21,705 bases of DNA from Chersky-840 sp036511675 (lineage in GTDB: Bacteria; Actinomycetota; Acidimicrobiia; Acidimicrobiales; UBA8190), in contig DATCBU010000133.1 in NCBI GenBank assembly GCA_036511675.1, positions 1 through 21,705 on the forward strand, written 5' to 3'. A model generated the notes under the pieces. It ran no database searches. It was not told the DNA's origin and saw nothing but the letters and a program-made list of their open reading frames with translations. Below are positions 15,087 through 21,705 of this stretch, in pieces. Each line of letters opens with the position of its first letter. Within the stretch, counting starts at the first letter, position 1. Position numbers and translations under genes: made by a program.

Positions 15087-15092
15087 TAGAAT
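15087..15092 (+). promoter_or_regulatory. Candidate -10 element for the small coiled-coil gene
   Basis: TAGAAT is a good -10 hexamer; the ATG follows 9 nt later, so the message would have almost no leader. TCGACA at 15066-15071 resembles a -35 but the spacing of 15 nt is short. No Shine-Dalgarno site is present before the ATG. Confidence 0.5.
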
Positions 15093-15101
15093 TCCCGGTA
15101 C

Positions 15102-15395
15102 ATGCGCCGCTCCTTGGTCGAACGATCCCTTCGGGATGTCCACGGACGCCTCGTGCGGGTCCGCGAGGAACTGGCGGTCCTGGACGAGCAGCTGGCCGTG
15201 CTCAACGATGCCGCCGATGACGCCCGCATCCGGTCGCTCGTGTCGGAGACGCCGATCGCCGGGCACGACTACGCCGACGCACAACGCTCCGCCGACGCCG
15301 CCAACCGGGGCCGGACCGCGCTGTCGGCCATGATCACCGAGTTGGAGCGTCGTCAGGACGAGCTGCTCGGCAAGCTGGTCGTCGAGCCCAGGTAG
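15102..15395 (+). CDS. Small coiled-coil protein of unknown function upstream of pdtaR
   Basis: A 97-residue protein that I do not recognise. It has no signal peptide or membrane segment. Residues about 8-40 and 68-92 are charged, heptad-like helices rich in Leu, Val, Glu and Arg (REELAVLDEQLAVLND; MITELERRQDELL), separated by a short loop, so a helical hairpin or coiled coil is likely. Codon use is like that of the neighbours. It lies 45 bp before the response regulator on the same strand, and probably shares its transcript. The ATG follows a good -10 hexamer directly, which supports this start. No zinc or nucleotide motif is visible. Confidence 0.75.
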   Translation: MRRSLVERSLRDVHGRLVRVREELAVLDEQLAVLNDAADDARIRSLVSETPIAGHDYADAQRSADAANRGRTALSAMITELERRQDELLGKLVVEPR

Positions 15396-15440
15396 CCGGG
15401 CACCGGACCGCGCACCCAGAAGAAGAGAGAGACCCCCCGC

Positions 15441-16037
15441 ATGGGCAAACGCGTCGTCATCGCTGAGGACGAGGCCATCATCCGTCTGGACCTGAAAGAG
15501 ATCCTCGAAGCCGAGGGATACTCGGTCGTGGGGGAGACCGGCCGCGGCGACGAGGCTGTGGATCTGGTGGCGACGCACCAGCCTGATATCGCCATCCTCG
15601 ATATCAAGATGCCCGGTATCGACGGCATCGAGGCCGCCCGACGGATCTCGGCCAACCACCGTGTGGCGGTGCTGATCCTCACCGCCTTCAGCCAGCGAAA
15701 CCTGATCGAGGAGGCGCGTGACGCCGGGGTGGCCGCGTATCTGGTGAAGCCGTTCCAGCGCGGTGAGCTGGTCCCTGCCATCGCTGTCGCCACGGCCCGC
15801 TTCGAGGAGTACCGGGCCATCGAGGACGAGCACACCCGCCTGTCGGAGGACGTGCCCACCCACGAGGACAAGCTCCGCACCCGCCAGATGGTGGACCGGG
15901 CCAAGGCCGTGCTGATGGACGGCCACGGCATGGCCGAGGAGGTCGCGTTCGCCTTCATCCAGCGCACGGCGATGGACCGCCGTGTCCGGATGGAGCGGGT
16001 GGCCCAAGAGATCATCGACGGGGACCTCACCCCCTGA
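15441..16037 (+). CDS. pdtaR: ANTAR-domain response regulator, PdtaR type
   Basis: A 198-residue antitermination regulator resembling Rv1626 of M. tuberculosis. The receiver domain (about 4-120) has the acidic pair in AEDE, phospho-accepting Asp54 in ILDIKMPG, Thr81 and Lys103 in LVKPFQ. The C-terminal ANTAR domain (about 143-192, LRTRQMVDRAKAVLMDGHGM and on) binds paired RNA hairpins and releases transcription termination. In mycobacteria the partner is the soluble kinase PdtaS; none is encoded here. The ATG at 15441 is preceded by a purine-rich stretch (AGAAGAGAGAG) rather than a clean ribosome-binding site. The neighbourhood with polA and rpsA downstream matches the mycobacterial one. Confidence 0.92.
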   Translation: MGKRVVIAEDEAIIRLDLKEILEAEGYSVVGETGRGDEAVDLVATHQPDIAILDIKMPGIDGIEAARRISANHRVAVLILTAFSQRNLIEEARDAGVAAYLVKPFQRGELVPAIAVATARFEEYRAIEDEHTRLSEDVPTHEDKLRTRQMVDRAKAVLMDGHGMAEEVAFAFIQRTAMDRRVRMERVAQEIIDGDLTP

Positions 16038-16100
16038 ACCGGGCCTCGACGGCCTGACGAGGGCGACCACCGGGCCGGGTCGGGACGCGCCGGCGCCACA

Positions 16101-16106
16101 TAGGAT
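16101..16106 (+). promoter_or_regulatory. Candidate -10 element for leaderless transcription of polA
   Basis: TAGGAT (TANNNT) is followed by 8 nt and then the GTG of polA, placing the transcription start at or next to the start codon. No Shine-Dalgarno site precedes the GTG. It lies in the 77-bp gap after pdtaR. Confidence 0.5.
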
Positions 16107-16114
16107 CCGGGGCG

Positions 16115-18889
16115 GTGCCAACCTCGAAGCCCGACACCGGCGATCTGTACCTGCTGGACGGCAATTCCCTCGTCTTCCGGGCGTTCTTCGCCCTCCCCAT
16201 CGACCTGGCCACCAAAGCCGGTCAGGTCACCAACGCCGTGCACGGGTTCACCTCGATGCTGGTGATGCTGCTGCGTGACAGCGAGCCCGGCGGCATGGCC
16301 GTCGCTTTCGACCGCCCGGAGCCGACCTTCCGTGACGACATCGTCGAGGACTACAAGGGCAACCGCCCCGACACCCCCGACCTCCTCATCCCCCAGTTCT
16401 CGCTGGTGCGCCACGTGCTGGGCGCCCTTGGCATCGTGATGGTGGAGAAGGCCGGGTACGAGGCCGACGACATCCTCGCCACCCTCGCCACCCAGGCGCG
16501 TGACGCAGGGCGCAACGTGGTGGTGGTGAGCGGCGACCGAGACACCTTCCAACTCGTCGAAGACCCGCTCGTCAAGGTCATGTACACGCGCCGGGGTATC
16601 TCCGACACCGTGGTCTACGACGAGGCCGGCATCATGGAGCGCCACGGCGTCTCCCCCCGGGCGTACCCCACGCTGGCGGCGTTGCGCGGCGATACCTCCG
16701 ACAACCTGCTGGGCGTGCCCGGGGTGGGGGAGAAGACCGCCGCCAAGCTGGTGAGCACCTACGGCGACCTCGACAGCATCTTCGAGCACGTCGCGGACCA
16801 GACACCCAAGCTGCGCCAGAACCTGGCTGAGCACGAGGAGCAGGTGCGGCGCAACGCCGCGGTGATCCCGCTGGTGCGCGACGTGGGGCTCGACGTGACA
16901 CTCGACGACCTCGCCCTGGGGAAATGGGACCCGGCCGAGGTCAAGCGGGTGTTCGGCGAGCTCGAGATGCGCTCGGCCTGGCAGCGCCTGGCGCCGTTGT
17001 TGGGCGGGGACGCCGACGAGGCGCTGCCACGCGCCGCGGGCACCCGGGGGCCGCCCGCCATCGACCTGGGATCGATTACCGCCACCGTCCCCGCCGATGC
17101 CGATGCCGCGGCCACCGCCCTCCTGGCCGCGGCCAGGGCCAAGGACCCCGTCGCCGTGGCCCCGGTGTGGTCGGGGGATGCGGGCCGGAGCCCCTTGGTG
17201 GGCATGGCCGTCGTGGCCGCCCCGCCGGGGGGTGACCAGGAGCCGGTGAGCGACCCGGGTGCGTCGCCGATGTGGCTGGACGAGGGGTTGCTGGGCTCCC
17301 CTGGCGTCCTGGCGGCGCTCGGCGCCCTGATGGGCCCGGGCGGTGCTCCGCTGGTGGCGCACGGGTCGAAAGAGCTCATGCGGAGCCTGCTCCCGCTCGG
17401 GATCGACATCACCTCGCTGGCACTCGACACCGCCGTGGTGGCATACCTGCTCGACCCGTCCTCGGGTCGCTACCGACTCGAGGACGTGGTCGAAGTGCAG
17501 CTGGGTCTGGCCCTCGACGCCGACGTGGAGGCAGAGGCGGCGGGCCAGCTCGCGCTCGACGGCCCCCCGGACCTCGAGGTGTCCACCCTGGCGGCGCGCA
17601 ACGCCGTGGCGCTGGGCCTCCTGTTCGCCCCCATGCGCGAGGCGCTCGTGCGGGCCGGACTCGAGCGGCTCCATGACGAGGTGGAGCGTCCCCTCGTACG
17701 CGTCCTGGCCCGCATGGAGGTCGCCGGGGTGCGCGTCGACACCCAGGAGCTGCGCCGCATCGCCGACGGGCTCGTGGCCGAGTGCGCCCGCCTCGAAGCC
17801 GAGATCCACGAGCTGGCGGGGGAGAGCTTCAACGTCAACTCCACACCGCAGCTCCGCACCGTGCTCTACGACCGTCTGGGTCTCACACCGGGTCGCAAGA
17901 CCAAGACGGGGTTCTCCACCGACGCATCCACCCTCGAGAAGCTGCGCGGCCAGCACCCCATCATCGACACCTTGCTCCGGTACCGGGAAGTGGAGAAGCT
18001 GCGCTCGACCTACGGCGAGACCCTCCTGGCCGAGGTCGGCGCCGACGGGCGCATCCATGCCACCTTCGGCCAGACCGTGGCGCGTACGGGGCGACTGTCG
18101 TCGGACCGGCCCAACCTCCACAACATCCCCGTCCGCAGCGAGGAGGGTCGGCGTCTGCGCAAGGCCTTCATCCCGGCCGAGGGATGTCGCCTGCTGGTGG
18201 CCGACTACGACCAGATCGAACTGCGGGTCATCGCGCACCTGTCTCATGACCCGGGGCTCGTGGCCGCCTTCGCCGAGGGACGCGACATCCACCGTGCCAC
18301 CGCCTCCAGCGTGTTCGGGGTGGCACCCGAGGACGTGACCTCGGCGCAGCGCAACCGGGCCAAGATGGTCTCGTACGGCCTCGCCTACGGCATGGAGGCC
18401 TACGGCCTCGCCCAACGCCTGTCGATCGAGCCGCCCGAGGCGGCGCAGATCCTCGACGCCTATTTCGTGGCCTTTCCCGCCGTGCGGGCCTACATGGACC
18501 GGACCGTGGTCGAAGCCCGGTCCCGGGGCTACACCGAGACGCTCTTCGGCCGGCGCCGCCCGCTGCCGGACCTGCACTCGCCCAATCACAACCTGCGCAT
18601 GGCGGCCGAGCGCCAAGCCATGAACGCCGGCATCCAGGGCCTCGCCGCCGATCTGTTCAAGGTGGCTCTGGTCCGCCTCGACGCCGCGCTCGAGGAGAAA
18701 CAGCTCGCCTCCCGGGTGGTCCTCCAGGTCCACGACGAGGTGCTGGTGGAGGTGCCGGGAAACGAGGAGGCGCTCACCGGGGACCTCGTCTCGACCGTCA
18801 TGGGGAGCGTGGCCGACGCCGTCCACCTCGCCGTGCCGCTGGAAGTCTCCGCCGCGTGGGGTGACACCTGGGCCGACGCCAAGGGATAG
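16115..18889 (+). CDS. polA: DNA polymerase I
   Basis: Fills gaps and removes RNA primers in replication and repair. The 924-residue protein has the usual three parts. The N-terminal 5' nuclease starts LYLLDGNSLVFRAFFALP and contains EADDILATLA, SGDRDTFQL and RGDTSDNLLGVPGVGEKTA. The middle domain (about 310-500) lacks the DxE and later acidic motifs of a proofreading exonuclease and is probably inactive. The polymerase domain has motif A LLVADYDQIELR (Asp697), motif B RNRAKMVSYGLAYGM (Lys750, Tyr754, Tyr758) and motif C VHDEVLVEV (Asp874). Tyr754 sits where Taq has Phe667; the same Tyr occurs in mycobacterial PolA. Start GTG at 16115 follows a -10 element directly. Confidence 0.97.
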   Translation: MPTSKPDTGDLYLLDGNSLVFRAFFALPIDLATKAGQVTNAVHGFTSMLVMLLRDSEPGGMAVAFDRPEPTFRDDIVEDYKGNRPDTPDLLIPQFSLVRHVLGALGIVMVEKAGYEADDILATLATQARDAGRNVVVVSGDRDTFQLVEDPLVKVMYTRRGISDTVVYDEAGIMERHGVSPRAYPTLAALRGDTSDNLLGVPGVGEKTAAKLVSTYGDLDSIFEHVADQTPKLRQNLAEHEEQVRRNAAVIPLVRDVGLDVTLDDLALGKWDPAEVKRVFGELEMRSAWQRLAPLLGGDADEALPRAAGTRGPPAIDLGSITATVPADADAAATALLAAARAKDPVAVAPVWSGDAGRSPLVGMAVVAAPPGGDQEPVSDPGASPMWLDEGLLGSPGVLAALGALMGPGGAPLVAHGSKELMRSLLPLGIDITSLALDTAVVAYLLDPSSGRYRLEDVVEVQLGLALDADVEAEAAGQLALDGPPDLEVSTLAARNAVALGLLFAPMREALVRAGLERLHDEVERPLVRVLARMEVAGVRVDTQELRRIADGLVAECARLEAEIHELAGESFNVNSTPQLRTVLYDRLGLTPGRKTKTGFSTDASTLEKLRGQHPIIDTLLRYREVEKLRSTYGETLLAEVGADGRIHATFGQTVARTGRLSSDRPNLHNIPVRSEEGRRLRKAFIPAEGCRLLVADYDQIELRVIAHLSHDPGLVAAFAEGRDIHRATASSVFGVAPEDVTSAQRNRAKMVSYGLAYGMEAYGLAQRLSIEPPEAAQILDAYFVAFPAVRAYMDRTVVEARSRGYTETLFGRRRPLPDLHSPNHNLRMAAERQAMNAGIQGLAADLFKVALVRLDAALEEKQLASRVVLQVHDEVLVEVPGNEEALTGDLVSTVMGSVADAVHLAVPLEVSAAWGDTWADAKG

Positions 18890-18922
18890 AAACACCCCCC
18901 AGGGCAGCTCACAGGAGGCGTT

Positions 18923-18931
18923 TGCTACCAT
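18923..18931 (+). promoter_or_regulatory. Extended -10 promoter candidate for rpsA
   Basis: TG at 18923-18924, one base, then TACCAT at 18926-18931 form an extended -10 element. Transcription would start near 18938, giving a leader of about 24 nt to the first possible start at 18962. AGGAGG at 18913-18918 lies upstream of this start point and would not be in that transcript. Confidence 0.4.
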
Positions 18932-18939
18932 TGTGCACC

Positions 18940-18956
18940 GGTCGTCACCGACGACC
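18940..18956 (+). promoter_or_regulatory. Hairpin at the probable 5' end of the rpsA mRNA
   Basis: GGTCGTC (18940-18946) pairs exactly with GACGACC (18950-18956) around the loop ACC, ending 5 nt before the GTG at 18962. If transcription starts near 18938, the hairpin forms the very 5' end of the message. It could stabilise the mRNA or serve as a target for control by S1; both are inference. Confidence 0.4.
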
Positions 18957-18961
18957 GCGCC

Positions 18962-20635
18962 GTGCTCACTCTCGATGAGCTCGGTGCCCAATCCCGAAAG
19001 CGAGTTCTGAAGTTCATGCCCGACGAAGCAGCCGGTTCCTCCGGCGTAGCTGACCCGGCGGCTAGTCCCGCCGCGGCGGCCGGTGAAGTCCCCGGCGCCC
19101 TCGCCCTTCTCTCCAATGCCCCCATGGGCACCTTCGACGAGACGGGGAAGTACGTCCCCCGTGCCATCGTCGAGGACGACCTGGGCGGCGCCTCACTCGA
19201 AGATGCCATCGACGCCACCATCGTCGAGTTCGACGACGGTGACATCGTCGAGGGCACGGTCGTCAAGATCGACAAGGACGAGGTCCTCCTCGACATCGGG
19301 TTCAAATCAGAAGGTGTCATCCCTTCCCGCGAGCTCTCGATCCGCAACGACATCGACCCTTCGGAGATCGTCAGCCTGGGAGACCAGATCGAAGCGTTGG
19401 TGCTCCAGAAGGAAGACAAAGAGGGCCGGCTGGTCCTGTCGAAGAAGCGGGCGCAGTATGAACGCGCCTGGGGCACCATCGAGAAGATCAAGGACTCCGA
19501 CGGCATCGTCAAGGGGCCGGTCATCGAAGTGGTCAAGGGCGGCCTGATCGTCGACATCGGATTGCGGGGCTTCCTACCCGCTTCGCTGGTGGAGCTGCGG
19601 CGGGTGCGGGAGCTGCAGCCCTATGTCGGGCGCAGCATCGAGGCCAAGATCATCGAGCTCGACCGCAACCGCAACAACGTGGTGCTGTCTCGCCGGGCCT
19701 GGCTCGAGGAGACCCAGAAGGAACAGCGCGGCGAATTCCTCGTCAACCTGAAGCCCGGCGAGCGCCGTCGTGGCGTGGTGTCCTCGGTGGTGAACTTCGG
19801 TGCCTTCGTCGACCTCGGGGGTATGGACGGGCTCATCCACGTGTCGGAGCTCTCGTGGAAGCACGTCGACCATCCCTCGTCGGTCGTCTCGGTGGGGGAC
19901 GAGGTGGAGGTCGAGGTGCTCGACGTCGACCTCGACAAAGAGCGCATCAGCCTGTCGCTCAAAGCCACCCAGACCGATCCCTGGCAGGAGTTCGCCAACA
20001 CCCACCAGGTGGGCGAGCTGGTCTATGGCCGCATCACCAAACTGGTGCCCTTCGGATCCTTCGTCCAGGTGGGCGACGGCATCGAGGGCCTGGTGCACAT
20101 CTCGGAGATGGCCGGCCACCACGTCGATCTCCCCGAGCAGGTCGTCACCCCGGGTGAGGAGCTGTGGGTGAAGATCATCGACATCGACCTCCAACGGCGC
20201 CGCATCAGCCTCTCGATCAAGCAGGCCGCCGAGGGCGGCGAAGTCTCCGAGGAGTACCGCGAGGCCTTCGGCGAACACGCCTACGACGAGCAGGGCAACT
20301 ACATCGGCTTCGACTACGGCGGCACCGAGTTCACCCCCGAGACCGAGGCCCAGGCGGCCTGGGCCGAGTACGTGGCCGAGCACGGCACCCCGCCCGAAGG
20401 GGCCGAGGGCGGTCCTCCTCCCGCTCCTCCTACGGGAGACGGCAACGGCAGTGTTCCCGAGGCGTCAGCTCCCGAGGCGTCAGCTCCCGAGGCGTCAGCA
20501 CCCGAGGCGCCCGCGGCGGAGCCACCCCCACCAGACGTTCCCGCGCCAGAGGGGGCCGGTGCCGATGCGCCGGTGGCGGCCGACGCATCGACCGAGACCG
20601 AAGCTCCCGACAGCGCCGCGCCGGCCGGGAGCTGA
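18962..20635 (+). CDS. rpsA: 30S ribosomal protein S1 (four S1 domains)
   Basis: Binds mRNA on the 30S subunit. Counting from the GTG at 18962, four S1 RNA-binding domains lie at about 93-163, 182-246, 267-335 and 350-420, the actinobacterial number (E. coli has six). GLIVDIGLRGFLPASLVE and VNFGAFVDLGGMDGLIHVSE are typical strands. The tail contains AYDEQGNY, as in mycobacterial RpsA, then about 110 acidic, Pro/Ala-rich residues including an EASAP repeat. The start is uncertain: GTG 18962, ATG 19016 (MPDEAAG) and ATG 19124 (MGTFDETG) are all in frame and none has a good ribosome-binding site. The codons between 18962 and 19016 are less GC-biased at the third position than the rest, which favours 19016 or later. 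Convergent with the ABC gene. Confidence 0.95.
   Translation: MLTLDELGAQSRKRVLKFMPDEAAGSSGVADPAASPAAAAGEVPGALALLSNAPMGTFDETGKYVPRAIVEDDLGGASLEDAIDATIVEFDDGDIVEGTVVKIDKDEVLLDIGFKSEGVIPSRELSIRNDIDPSEIVSLGDQIEALVLQKEDKEGRLVLSKKRAQYERAWGTIEKIKDSDGIVKGPVIEVVKGGLIVDIGLRGFLPASLVELRRVRELQPYVGRSIEAKIIELDRNRNNVVLSRRAWLEETQKEQRGEFLVNLKPGERRRGVVSSVVNFGAFVDLGGMDGLIHVSELSWKHVDHPSSVVSVGDEVEVEVLDVDLDKERISLSLKATQTDPWQEFANTHQVGELVYGRITKLVPFGSFVQVGDGIEGLVHISEMAGHHVDLPEQVVTPGEELWVKIIDIDLQRRRISLSIKQAAEGGEVSEEYREAFGEHAYDEQGNYIGFDYGGTEFTPETEAQAAWAEYVAEHGTPPEGAEGGPPPAPPTGDGNGSVPEASAPEASAPEASAPEAPAAEPPPPDVPAPEGAGADAPVAADASTETEAPDSAAPAGS
20456..20510 (+). repeat. 15-bp tandem repeat in the 3' end of rpsA
   Basis: Three nearly identical 15-bp units (20456-20470, 20471-20485, 20486-20500; the third differs in its last base) plus 10 bases of a fourth encode the PEASA repeat in the disordered tail. 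Units are in frame, so copy-number changes would not disrupt the gene. Confidence 0.9.
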
Positions 20636-20700
20636 GCCCTGGCGTCGTGATCCGGCGCCCGGGAACCCTGCGTCTTCAGAGTCCGTCGTTCGGCTTGCGG

Positions 20701-21705
20701 TCAGTCCTTGGGGTCGACCCACAACGGCGACCGCTGGGTCGTTGGGCCCGGGGATGACACCGGCGGGGCCGTGGGTGTCGGCGCGGCTGGGATCGGTGGG
20801 GAGGTCATCGACGGCGGGTCGGGCGCCTGCACGCTCCACGCCGGCGGTTGGTCCGACCCGGGGTCCGGCCCCGGGCTCGTGACCGATGCCGCAAAGGCGG
20901 CGGCCGGATGCGAGCCGAGCGGGAAGTGACAAGCCACGAAGTGATCGGGAGCGATGGCGCGCATCTGCGGCTCTTCCTCGGCGCATATCTCTTGCGCGAA
21001 GGGACAGCGCGTCCGGAACCGGCACCCCGACGGGGGGTTGATGGGCGACGGGAGGTCACCGGCCAGCGCCGCCTTGCCGTTGCGCGAGGCACCGGGGTCG
21101 GGTTCGGGGATCGACGTGAGCAAGGCCTCGGTATAGGGGTGCTCGGGCCGGTGGTACAGGTCGTCAGGGCGCGCCACCTCGCACAGCTTCCCGAGGTACA
21201 TGACTGCCACCCGGTCGCTCACGTTCTTCACCACGGCGAGGTCGTGGGCGATGAACACCATGGTGAGACCGCGATCGCGCTTGAGGTCGTCGAGGAGATT
21301 GAGGATCTGGGCCTGGACCGACACGTCGAGGGCGGAGACGGGCTCGTCGCAGACGAGCACCGTGGGCTCGAGCATGAGGGCGCGGGCGATGCTCACCCGC
21401 TGGCACTGGCCGCCTGACATCTCGGTGGGTCGACGGCCCCCGGCGTCGCCGGGGTCGATCCCCACGGACTCGAGGGTCGCTCGGGCCTTGGCCTTGCGTT
21501 CGTCCTTGGTGCCGATGCCCCACACCGACAGCGGCTCGACCACGGCGTCGAGCACCCGTCGGCGCGGGTTGAGCGACGAGATGGGGTCCTGGAAGACCAT
21601 CTGGATCTTGGTGCGGGCCCGGCGCATCTCCGAACGTGACAGGGAGGTGAGCTCGGTCCCATCGAATTTCACCGACCCGGAGTTGGGGGTGTTCACGAGG
21701 GCGAC
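20701..21705 (-). CDS. Oligopeptide/dipeptide ABC transporter ATP-binding protein (5' end outside window)
   Basis: Cytoplasmic ATPase of an Opp/Dpp-type peptide importer. The frame is open to the window edge, so the N-terminus with the Walker A motif is missing. Visible: the Q-loop region MVFQDPISSLNPRR, the signature MSGGQCQRVSIARAL, Walker B VLVCDEP, D-loop SALD, and switch His in FIAHDLAVV. The C-terminal oligo_HPY region is present (RPEHPYTEALLTSIP and SGCRFRTRCPFA). This is the OppF/DppF half by its SSLNPR and position, though OppD cannot be excluded. After the normal end (VACHFPL) there is a tail of about 70 residues rich in Pro, Ser and Thr, which is unusual for the family. Partner genes are presumably beyond the window edge. 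Confidence 0.92.
   Translation of the reverse strand, partial: VALVNTPNSGSVKFDGTELTSLSRSEMRRARTKIQMVFQDPISSLNPRRRVLDAVVEPLSVWGIGTKDERKAKARATLESVGIDPGDAGGRRPTEMSGGQCQRVSIARALMLEPTVLVCDEPVSALDVSVQAQILNLLDDLKRDRGLTMVFIAHDLAVVKNVSDRVAVMYLGKLCEVARPDDLYHRPEHPYTEALLTSIPEPDPGASRNGKAALAGDLPSPINPPSGCRFRTRCPFAQEICAEEEPQMRAIAPDHFVACHFPLGSHPAAAFAASVTSPGPDPGSDQPPAWSVQAPDPPSMTSPPIPAAPTPTAPPVSSPGPTTQRSPLWVDPKD

Noticed and set aside
18913..18918. AGGAGG as the ribosome-binding site of rpsA
   Set aside because: It is 43 nt or more from any rpsA start and lies upstream of the likely transcription start; the only near starts open a 15-20-codon frame with no support.
15353..18991. 1212-codon open frame on the minus strand across pdtaR, polA and the rpsA start
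   Set aside because: It is antisense to genes with complete catalytic motifs; long open shadow frames are expected in DNA with GC-rich third positions, and its translation has low-complexity His/Gly/Arg composition.

Overview
The window is very GC-rich (roughly 70%) bacterial DNA with GTG and TTG starts, tightly overlapping genes and actinobacterial gene families: an ANTAR response regulator of the PdtaR type, a four-S1-domain RpsA with the YDEQGNY tail, a DNA polymerase I with Tyr in the O-helix, and LAXTG-type wall-anchor signals. The pdtaR, polA, rpsA neighbourhood resembles Rv1626 to Rv1630 of Mycobacterium tuberculosis. Together with the gene organisation this suggests a member of Actinomycetota, possibly an Acidimicrobiia-like lineage. 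The class assignment is inference.

Layout. Positions 1-701 (+) hold the C-terminus of a surface protein ending in an LASTG-like sorting signal. 719-2863 (-) is a two-component system, regulator first and kinase second. 3072-6643 (+) is a compact trpC-trpF-trpB-trpA operon with no trpE, trpG or trpD in view. 6687-7499 (-) and 7728-8444 (+) are divergent exported or membrane proteins; the first has an LAFTG anchor, and a perfect 8-bp inverted repeat encloses a -10-like hexamer in front of the second. 8486-14670 (-) is the type II fatty-acid operon fabD-fabH-fabG-acpP-fabF followed by an AarF/UbiB-family kinase. A tRNA-Leu(CAA) lies at 14928-15011. 15102-20635 (+) carries a small coiled-coil protein, pdtaR, polA and rpsA. 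20701-21705 (-) is a peptide ABC transporter ATPase cut by the window edge.

Most of the window is housekeeping. The most unusual item is FabD, whose C-terminus carries an extra domain that looks like a biotinyl/lipoyl carrier domain without the biotin-accepting lysine motif. Other points worth checking are a recurring leaderless promoter layout (TANNNT followed 7-9 nt later by the start codon) at trpC, aarF, the coiled-coil gene and polA; a hairpin at the probable 5' end of the rpsA mRNA; a hairpin and a 15-codon ORF in the only long gap between the fabD-fabF genes, directly before acpP; and two LAXTG-type anchored proteins. I see no CRISPR array, insertion sequence, phage gene or rRNA. No gene-free stretch exceeds 300 bases.
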